22,300 bases of DNA, from positions 1 to 22,300 of IMG/VR virus record IMGVR_UViG_3300032561_000144, one strand, 5' to 3'. Made by a program: the position numbers and the translations under genes. Each line of letters begins with the position of its first letter. Position 1 is the stretch's first letter. This DNA is from a virus. This document shows positions 13,538 through 21,100 of the stretch, piece by piece. The notes below the pieces were generated by a model. The model ran no database searches. It was not told the origin of the DNA and worked only from the letters and a program-made list of their open reading frames with translations.

Positions 13538-13586
13538 GGCACCGTTCGCAGCCTCGATGCGGACATAACGGTAAAAGGTAATGGAC

Positions 13587-14255
13587 ATGGGTTTCTATAA
13601 TAAAGCTGGTAACAACGAAAGCAGCAGCTTCTTGCCGCACATTAAATATGATGCACGGTTTGGAGAAATTATTCGCCCGGACAAAGAAACCGGCGACCAA
13701 AACATCACGTCAACATTCAAAGCCGTATTTGACTTTGAAAATCTGGAATGTGGTTTTGCTCGCTTTATCAGTGGTCAAGCGCCTGAATATCGCATGACCC
13801 CATACTACGCGCCGGGTGGGTGGCAAGCGCCAGAGAAGCCAGAAGGTAAATTCAAATCTGGGTTTCGTATCTACATCAAACTGTCAAAGGAATGCGGTGG
13901 AGACATTCGGGAATTAGCCGGATCTGCGGCATTGCTTTGCAAGGCGTTTGATGCGTTGCAAGATGAATATGATGCTGGTCGGGTAAACAACCCCGGCAAA
14001 CTGCCCGTTGTCGTGTTGAAAGAGACAATTTCAATCACGTCAGAAGTGACAAACGAAGTCGGCGAACGTGTTAAGGTGAAAAACAAGCAGCCGGTTTTTG
14101 GGATCGTAAGCTGGGTATCACGCCCGGATGGTTTTCCGGTGGTTGCCAAGGCTGCCCCAGCACCAGCACCGGCTCGTGCTGCGCCGCCTTCGACGGGGTC
14201 TTCACGGGCTGCGCCGCCGCCTGTTGTTGAAGTAGACGAAGACGATTTCGGCTGA
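13587..14255 (+). CDS. putative phage ssDNA-binding protein
   Basis: The 222-aa product has a globular N-terminal part with alternating beta-like segments (ITSTFKAVFDFENLECGF, GFRIYIKLSKECGG, LPVVVLKETISITS, VFGIVSWVSRPDGF), then a low-complexity Ala/Pro linker from about residue 180 and an acidic end, VEVDEDDFG. Core, flexible linker and acidic tip is the standard SSB plan, although the last residues lack the usual Pro-Phe. Together with the neighbouring RecB-type nuclease this supports ssDNA binding in recombination or replication; I did not identify an OB fold by sequence. The ATG at 13587 has AAAGG eight bases upstream, unlike 13581. A good terminator follows. Confidence 0.7.
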   Translation: MGFYNKAGNNESSSFLPHIKYDARFGEIIRPDKETGDQNITSTFKAVFDFENLECGFARFISGQAPEYRMTPYYAPGGWQAPEKPEGKFKSGFRIYIKLSKECGGDIRELAGSAALLCKAFDALQDEYDAGRVNNPGKLPVVVLKETISITSEVTNEVGERVKVKNKQPVFGIVSWVSRPDGFPVVAKAAPAPAPARAAPPSTGSSRAAPPPVVEVDEDDFG

Positions 14256-14263
14256 TAAGATGG

Positions 14264-14290
14264 AAGGGCGGTGTAACAACCGCCCTTTTT
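14264..14290 (+). terminator. intrinsic terminator after the ssDNA-binding gene
   Basis: AAGGGCGGT (14264-14272) and ACCGCCCTT (14279-14287) form a nine-base stem around GTAACA, followed by T-rich TTTTTCTT. It lies just after the stop at 14255 and 16 bases before the next ATG at 14306. It probably reduces transcription of the last three rightward genes. Confidence 0.85.
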
Positions 14291-14305
14291 CTTGGAGCCG
14301 ATTAA

Positions 14306-14569
14306 ATGAAATCCCGTTTTTTACTTACCCTTAATATGCCAGCACGATCCGGTCAGATGGTTCATCAAGTGACGTGCGAGCATTATTCTGAAGATATTGA
14401 CACTTTTACCGAAATGATGAACAATTGGGAATTTATCGTCGTAGAAGAACTGTATCGTGACAAAGAAGGCCAATGGTATTCTGTTGGCCCTCTGTCATTG
14501 AATACCGCCGTCATCGGCAAGGTCAAGCAGGTTCAGAACAGCTTCCGCCCACACGACGAGCGCGAATGA
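14306..14569 (+). CDS. 87-aa hypothetical protein
   Basis: Unrecognised. It starts MKSRFLLTLNMPARSGQMVH and includes EDIDTFTEMMNNWEFIVVEE and YSVGPLSLNTAVIGKVKQVQ, a small alpha/beta pattern. GGAG sits nine bases before the ATG. It follows the terminator and its stop overlaps the HNH start (ATGA), so it pairs with the HNH gene in one transcript. Confidence 0.65.
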   Translation: MKSRFLLTLNMPARSGQMVHQVTCEHYSEDIDTFTEMMNNWEFIVVEELYRDKEGQWYSVGPLSLNTAVIGKVKQVQNSFRPHDERE

Positions 14570-15120
14570 AACTCTCACATCCATTCCCAAGGGTTTCCGA
14601 AGACGCCCGTTTAAAAATTGAGAAGGCTCTTGATGGAGGCTGTTACTGCGGTGGCGACAGCGCTCGCATGACTAAACGCTTCATCAATAAGGGTAAGGGG
14701 TTGACGGTGCATATCCAATGCGAGACATGCGGTCGATCCCTTATTGGCTCAATGAAGCGTATTGAGCATTTTCGGGCAGATGATTACCCAGATTGGAATG
14801 AACAACTGCGATATCAATACAATGAGATACAACACCTAGACAGAGAAAAATACGCAGAAGAGCGAAGGAAGGCATATATTGAGGCCCGCAAAAATTACCG
14901 TAACAATTTTTTATGGTCGAATGAATGGAGATGTCTTCGCCAGCGCGTTCTTATCCGCGACCGATTTCTATGCCAAGCGTGCTTAAGCGCCGGGGCTACA
15001 GACGTCCATCACCAACGGTATGGTTTGGATTGCCTACCCCCGGCGTGGGATTTGAAATCCGTCTGTAGAAGCTGCCATGACAATTTACATGGCAATTCTG
15101 CTGCATGGACAGGAAAATGA
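14566..15120 (+). CDS. HNH endonuclease-like protein with two zinc modules
   Basis: The 184-aa protein has an N-terminal cysteine pair module (CYC at 26-28 and CETC at 52-55), a charged helical middle (EEIRYQYN-type, about 80-118) and a C-terminal HNH core: LIRDRFLCQACL with C136 and C139, TDVHHQRYG with H148/H149, and SVCRSCHDNLHG with C167, C170, H171 and H175. This is the McrA/HNH layout for metal-dependent DNA cleavage. In phages such proteins may cut DNA for packaging, transposition-like homing, or host attack; the operon gives no decision. The start at 14566 overlaps the preceding stop by four bases; the longer frame from 14473 lies inside the upstream gene. Confidence 0.82.
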   Translation: MKLSHPFPRVSEDARLKIEKALDGGCYCGGDSARMTKRFINKGKGLTVHIQCETCGRSLIGSMKRIEHFRADDYPDWNEQLRYQYNEIQHLDREKYAEERRKAYIEARKNYRNNFLWSNEWRCLRQRVLIRDRFLCQACLSAGATDVHHQRYGLDCLPPAWDLKSVCRSCHDNLHGNSAAWTGK

Positions 15121-15323
15121 TCGTTCGCATTGACCCACCCTTGCCGTTGATGACCCCTCGCGGCAAGGGGTTGGCGCATTTCCTGATTGACAATGGCGTC
15201 GAGACGCACTTGCAGTGGGTCGTCTTTCAGGACGATACCGGCGAGATATGGACTTATCAGAACCCCGACGTTCGAGCGCAAACGAATATCACGATGGGGC
15301 GGGTTATGCCGCCGCATAAATGA
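15117..15323 (+). CDS. 68-aa conserved-looking phage protein
   Basis: The sequence begins MIVRIDPPLPLMTPRGKGLA and continues HFLIDNGVETHLQWVVFQDD to RAQTNITMGR. I associate this pattern with small phage proteins of unknown function found beside HNH or structural genes, but I cannot name a role. The ATG at 15117 overlaps the HNH stop (ATGA), with AGGA just upstream. Its last 20 bases overlap the end of the oppositely transcribed fibre gene, so the two operons converge tail to tail. Confidence 0.7.
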   Translation: MIVRIDPPLPLMTPRGKGLAHFLIDNGVETHLQWVVFQDDTGEIWTYQNPDVRAQTNITMGRVMPPHK

Positions 15324-16329
15324 TGTAGTTAATGATTGCCGTCGGTTGGACGTTGCCCGAACTACCCGCACCTGTATTGGCAATGCTGATACCAGTGTAT
15401 GAGTAATTTAGATAAATTCCGGTGTAACCGGTGGATGTTTGAGTTTGTCCGTAAAAATTATTTGGTGAAGCGTTAATTTTACTGACAAAAGGCCACGCTG
15501 AATCATTAGTCCAAACATTGTCTAGTCCGTGAATATGCCCTGGATCATTGACTCCGTGGCTGTGAGTCGGGTCATTAACGCCGTGAGCATGCGCTTGAAG
15601 GTTCTGATCGCCGCCCGCAGCCCCGAGCGTTGTGCTGGATAAGACCGATGATAGGCGATTAGCGTTTGTGCCGCCCATGTTATCCAGACCCGCCAAGGTT
15701 CGACCACGCAGGTCTGGCACGTTAAACGACCCACCGCTGCCGCCATACGTATAGCCGATGGCAGAAAACAACGCGGAGTAAGTGGTCGTTGATAGAGATT
15801 GACCGTAGCAAAGATACCACTGCGACGGCGCTGTCGTGCCAGCAAAAGCATTGATGGTGCCAACGGGTAAGGAAGAGGTGGTAGCTACCGTCACCCCATA
15901 AGACACGCCCCCGTCGCACAGGATCTGCGCCCTTGATCCTTGCGGGATTGTCACGCCACCGGCAACAGACCCGGCAGAGGCGATTGTGAGGGTGTATGCG
16001 CCGCTTGTGGCGTTGTAGACGTTCCACATGCCGGAAACGCCCGACGGGATCAGGTATGTCAGGTTGACGCCCAGCGTGCCGGTGAAGATCAGCGTTTGGC
16101 ACTGATACTGGAAAATGCCGATTGTGATGGCACCGTTGGTGATCGGCGATCCGACAACCGCATTTAACGTCTGCGTCGTAGAAACGCCGGTAACGGTGAC
16201 TGTTGCCTGCCGACCGAGGGCCGCGTCGATGACGGTGAAATTGTTGTTGTTTGGGATGTTCCAGAGGTTAACATAATCGCCGTTGGCGGGTTCTTCGAGG
16301 TATTTGTTGCCGGTGAAGGTGCTGGTCAT
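15304..16329 (-). CDS. tail fibre with collar domain
   Basis: The 341-aa product has an N-terminal attachment region (EEPANGDYVNLWNIPNNNNF), a repetitive Thr/Ser/Gly beta region, and a phage tail collar domain at about 155-210 (PVGTINAFAGTTAPSQWYLC, FNVPDLRGR). Three HxH motifs follow: HAH (247-249), HSH (256-258) and HIH (265-267), spaced nine residues apart with NDP between, a design that coordinates metal ions inside trimeric T4-type fibres. The C-terminus ends VQPTAIINYIIYAAA, the usual final strand of collar proteins. It should form a trimeric receptor-binding fibre or tail tip. Its ATG overlaps the stop of the preceding gene by one base (TGATG). Confidence 0.9.
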   Translation of the reverse strand: MTSTFTGNKYLEEPANGDYVNLWNIPNNNNFTVIDAALGRQATVTVTGVSTTQTLNAVVGSPITNGAITIGIFQYQCQTLIFTGTLGVNLTYLIPSGVSGMWNVYNATSGAYTLTIASAGSVAGGVTIPQGSRAQILCDGGVSYGVTVATTSSLPVGTINAFAGTTAPSQWYLCYGQSLSTTTYSALFSAIGYTYGGSGGSFNVPDLRGRTLAGLDNMGGTNANRLSSVLSSTTLGAAGGDQNLQAHAHGVNDPTHSHGVNDPGHIHGLDNVWTNDSAWPFVSKINASPNNFYGQTQTSTGYTGIYLNYSYTGISIANTGAGSSGNVQPTAIINYIIYAAA

Positions 16330-18146
16330 CAGATGGCCTCGTTAGCTGCCGACAATGCCTTCGTGATGGCTTCGTCGGGGAGGTTAAGCAGGGGTTCGGT
16401 CGTCTCGTTCTCGGCCTTCTTGGCCCGTTCTGCGGCCCGCATTAAAGCCTCTGCGGCGGATTTGTGATCCAGACCGGCACGGCCACCACTTGCACGCTGG
16501 ATCCGACCGCCGGTGGCGTGGGGTTGCTGATTAATTTGCGATGCTTGATATGCTATATCGCCCTGCAATGGCGATATGCTGGGTAATTTCCCCATCATTC
16601 TAGAGCCAGCCCCAGCGGCGTAATTCAAATTTCCCATGAGTTTTGGCGATGCCGCCGCAAAGGCAGGCAATGCACCAGGATGCGTCATTAGGGCATAAAG
16701 TGCAGCAGGACTATCAATCGCCTGTCGTATGCGATCCGGCAACCATTCGCTAAGAGCATGACCCGCTAGCATGTAAGGAATACGAGGGTCTTTTTGACCA
16801 AGTTGTTGAATGAGATCTTCACCAGACTGCGATTTATAGGAATTGAAAATTTTCTTCATTTGCTGAGATGTAGCTAATCTGTTTGAATTTCCTATTTGTG
16901 CTTTCAAATCTTTTAATTGATCTGAGGCATTTCCATAATTTTTCATAATTTGGGCATATTCTGGATGCACCGCAGATATAGCATCAACTACTGATTGGCG
17001 TAATTTTGTCGCCATTGCATTTTGCACCGGGCTTACTGAACCTCCTTGATAATTTCCAATAAACCGTTTTAACCCATCAAAACCTTCAAGATTATGAAAC
17101 AATGATCCTTCAGGCGCTGATTGACGCATGTGTATTTCTGAAGCTATTTGTCTATATGCCTCAGCCGCATTGGGATCAATTTTAGAAATCATACCAGTAA
17201 CAGGATCAGTTTGATGCGCCATATCAAAGGCTTCTTGTAGCTTTTGATTAATTCCACTCCAATCTAATGAAGGCAAAGTTCCGGGATCAGCGCCACGCAA
17301 CCCTGCTTGTTTTGCAGCAGCTATATAGTTGTCACTTCTATCTTTAGCAATTTGGTTTACGGCATCATTGACCGCATCAAGAATATCTGCTCGACTTCCT
17401 GCTCCTGTAAGGTGTTGCATAAATGCCGATTTCAGCGCAGGATTATCTGTAGCACCCGCCGCCGCAGCAGTTTTTAACGCTGTAACAGGGGCGCCAGTCA
17501 ATCCAGATTGAATATATGGGGCAACCTTTTCAACACCCTTTGTTGCCACAGAAAAAGGCATTTTTGCTAAACGAAGTGTATTTTGTAATGGATCAATCGC
17601 AGATCCTACTTTCCCAGCTATTGAAGAGGCTTTACCTACAATGCCTGGAGCCTTTGCTGCAATTCCTGCCCCGCCTAATACCGTCGAAAGATCCATAAGG
17701 GGAGAAGCAGGATCAGTGGCTAATGCTTCTTTTAATCCAGCAATAGACCCATAAGTATGAGCATAATGCTCTCCTACTGCATCTGCGACATTAGAAGACT
17801 GCTGCATTGTCTCTGGCGAAAATAACTGATTTGCAACTGATCCAACGCCAGGAATTTTAGACGCTGCTCCCAATCCAAGCATGCCAATATTTTGCGCCGT
17901 TTCCACAGGATGAGCGCCTGCATGCACTATATCGCCAAGCATATTGCCAACACTAGACGGTAATGCCCGAACCCCTTTTTCAGCCACCTCCGACCATGGC
18001 ATATTGGCATAATTTTCCGTAGATACTGGTTCTTCAGAAACCGGGGAAAATATTTTGTCTAATCCAGAGGAATTATCACTTGAAGCGGCATTTTGCCCCA
18101 GTAATTGATCAATAGAAGTGATGTCAGAGTCATTGAAAGCTGGCAT
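16329..18146 (-). CDS. 605-aa virion protein, likely internal or ejected
   Basis: A long Ala/Gly/Ser-rich protein with many predicted helices and weakly hydrophobic stretches (MLGLGAASKIPGVGSVANQL, LSTVLGGAGIAAKAPGIVGK), typical of phage internal or pilot proteins that insert in the envelope during DNA entry. The C-terminus has ATGGRIQRASGGRAG and a helix with AAERAKKAENETTEPLLNLP and DEAITKALSAANEAI, a tail I associate with phage structural proteins of alphaproteobacterial phages. The start is the ATG at 18146, overlapping the stop of the large gene upstream (TGATG) with AGG seven bases before; a GTG three bases earlier is less likely. Its middle is conspicuously AT-rich against a GC-rich context. 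Exact role is inferred. Confidence 0.7.
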   Translation of the reverse strand: MPAFNDSDITSIDQLLGQNAASSDNSSGLDKIFSPVSEEPVSTENYANMPWSEVAEKGVRALPSSVGNMLGDIVHAGAHPVETAQNIGMLGLGAASKIPGVGSVANQLFSPETMQQSSNVADAVGEHYAHTYGSIAGLKEALATDPASPLMDLSTVLGGAGIAAKAPGIVGKASSIAGKVGSAIDPLQNTLRLAKMPFSVATKGVEKVAPYIQSGLTGAPVTALKTAAAAGATDNPALKSAFMQHLTGAGSRADILDAVNDAVNQIAKDRSDNYIAAAKQAGLRGADPGTLPSLDWSGINQKLQEAFDMAHQTDPVTGMISKIDPNAAEAYRQIASEIHMRQSAPEGSLFHNLEGFDGLKRFIGNYQGGSVSPVQNAMATKLRQSVVDAISAVHPEYAQIMKNYGNASDQLKDLKAQIGNSNRLATSQQMKKIFNSYKSQSGEDLIQQLGQKDPRIPYMLAGHALSEWLPDRIRQAIDSPAALYALMTHPGALPAFAAASPKLMGNLNYAAGAGSRMMGKLPSISPLQGDIAYQASQINQQPHATGGRIQRASGGRAGLDHKSAAEALMRAAERAKKAENETTEPLLNLPDEAITKALSAANEAI

Positions 18147-21100
18147 CACATCACCTGCGGAGAGAAGTAGCGATAAAGACCGGGATTTTTGTAAAACCGT
18201 TCTATATCTGCTGGGTTACGAAACGCTTTTTGTGCATTAGGAGATTTTTCAGTTCCAGGGCTACCTAAGATAAATTGGACGGGTGAATGGGGTTGTTTAT
18301 CTTCCGTCATAAGCCGATCTGTTGGGGTCATCATTGACATCAATGCACTTCTATCTCGATAATAAGAACTAATATTATGATCTGCATCAAATGCTTGATT
18401 GATGTTCAATCCAATACCTAAGGGTGTAGTAGAAACGTATTTGCGAGCATAAGCAGCGCGCTCAATATCTCTCTGTGACCCAATTAAACTATCTGCCAAT
18501 ATTTGTTTTATGGCTTCTGGCGTCATTGAATTATTGGCATTAGCTGACAGTAAAAGCGGTATTGCACCCAATGCACGTTCACCCATGCCCCTAGCTTCAA
18601 GTGCGCTTTGGGCAAGGATTAATTTTTCTGCTACTTGTTGTTGGGTAAGAGCGCCTGAATTACCCCACCCGTTTGGCATATATTTGTCTAACCCGCTGCT
18701 ACGCGCCCATGTATCAACAAGATTCATCACATTGGCACGATCTTCTATACCAGCACCGGTAGCTAAGGGTCCGCTAGGACGAACCATATTAGCTAACAGT
18801 TCAAGCATTTTTTGACGGCCATCTTGTGATATTGCCGCACGATTGTTAATTTCTTCAAGATTTTTATTTATATTTTCGCGATTTACATCTCCATGAATAG
18901 CAGCGTAGTTGGCTTCATCACGCGCAATAGTTGATCCAACAGGTCCTATGGGAACCGTATAAGAATATTCTCCCGGTGTAGTAGCTTTTGACGGTATGCC
19001 AGGAGCAGCATCTCTTGGCGCTTCTGGCGCGTTTAGTCCAGTATTAGCACCTAAGGGTGCTGGAGTAGCAGCTTGCTGCTGTTGCTGGCGAAGCGTGCGA
19101 ACGGATGGGACGTAGTTCTGGGTTTCAGCGGGCAAATGCGAAAGCCACGGACGCCCATCTATTTGCGATTTGGCCAGCGCGCTTTGAACGGCCTGCGGAC
19201 CAGCATTGTAAGCGGCTGCGGCCATATCCGGGTCACCGAAGGTTGCGCGCTGTTTGGCATAATACGCTTTGCCAAGCGCCTCATTATACGCCGAATCGTA
19301 TTTGAACCGGGTTTCATCCCACGGCAGCCCGGCCAGTTGCGCGGCTTCTGGACCGGTTCCCGGCATGACTTGACCAATTCCAACCGCCCCAGCGCCTGAA
19401 ACCAAAGGCATGCCATCTGACCGGAATTGGTGGCCGCCGCTTTCCTGCTGACGGATCGCCGCCCATTCAGGATCATCAATAATACCCGATGGATTTAGTC
19501 CATAACGTCGTGCTGTTGCCATTGCAGCGTCGCCGCTCAATGTTGGGCTAGGGTGTTGTAACCATTCGCCCAAAAGAACAGGCGTGCCATCAGCTTTCAA
19601 AACCCATTGGCGTCCACCAGCTTCAAAGATGGCATTTTTCGCCAAACCTTGCGCCGCAGCAGCTTGTGTAAGTGCCGCAGTTGTCGGGTAAGCATTAGCT
19701 TGTGCTTGCGTAAGATTGCCCCTTGTCATCGCCTCAGTTGTTTCAGCCGCTTGTTTTTCGCGGGCTTGCATCTGGTTCTGGACGCCTTCATACGCTTGCG
19801 CGCCAGCACCAAGTCCCTGCAATAGGGCGGACCCTAGATAACGGCTGTTCGACGAAGCCATGCCACCGATGCCAGACAGCAGGGGAACCAACCAGCTTTG
19901 GTTGCGTTCCATCCAACCGCCTTTGTCAAATGCGCCAGGGCCTTCAGGCGTCTGTCGCGTTGCTGCTGGAGTTTGCCCCTCGCCGCCGACCGGCGTAGGT
20001 GCGGCATTGTTAGAGGGCGCAACGGACGATGTTGGAAGAAGGCCACCCGGCGGGGTGGCCGCACCAGCCGGCAGCCGCGCCGCACCCGCGACGCCAGCAT
20101 TTGCGGGAGCAGCGGCATCAGCCGGAGAGATATTTAAGCGCGGTTCATTGAAAGGACGATCACCTGGAGGATAAGATCCTGCAGGCACCAATCCACCTGC
20201 AACAGACGGCTCATTAAAAGGATAATCACCTGGAGGATAAGACCCCGTTCTACCCGCAACAGGTGTAGATACGGGTCCTGAATTGACAATGGTTTCTGGA
20301 ACATTTGTCCCATAAGGATCGCTTAATACGCCTAATCCACTGCGATCTGGTTCAGCAGTATTACCCCACGGTCTCGTAGCAAGCCAAGCCACTTCGGCTT
20401 GTCTGCTATTTTTCATGGCTTGAACGGAATTTGGATCATCGGGATGGTGCGCGATCAGACTTGCTAGTTGGTCTTGATTTAATCCCATATCAAAACCGGT
20501 CGTAAGGGGGTTAGTCGCGCCTTGCGAAGCAGCCCAACGCTCCATTATCTCTTGCCGCGTCGGTCGCCCAATAATCCTATCATAAAGAGATGGACCATTA
20601 GGGTTTACATCCTGTGACGTATCCTGCGACCCATCCTGCGTATCATCCGTGACCGCCCCGTCACCCTGATACCCCTTCCGCCCCACCAGCCCACCGGCTG
20701 CCCGGCGGCGTGCGGCAAGAGCGCCAAAGCCCATCAGTCCCTCGCCACCGCCATGATGGTGCGGCGCGTCGTCGTGGTAAGGTTCGTGGATGAAGCCGCC
20801 ATTTCGAGCGGCTAATAGCGGCAAAAGTTTAGAAAGACCGCTGGCAGCCATACCAACACCGCTAGCAAGACCTCCAATGCCGCCCGCTAGGCTACCCAAC
20901 TGCTGTGCGCCACTTGGCCCTTGCGACGGCGTAGAGGCTGTCTGTAGCTGTTTGGGCGGTGCGGGCTGAGCATCCTGGGCTTCACCCATATACCCTTTGC
21001 TATCGTCCCCGGTGTTCTCATACGGCGTCGATATGCCGCCAGCAGCATAGGGATGGCGCGGGACTAGACCACCGTGGGCTTCATGAATACGACCGCCACG

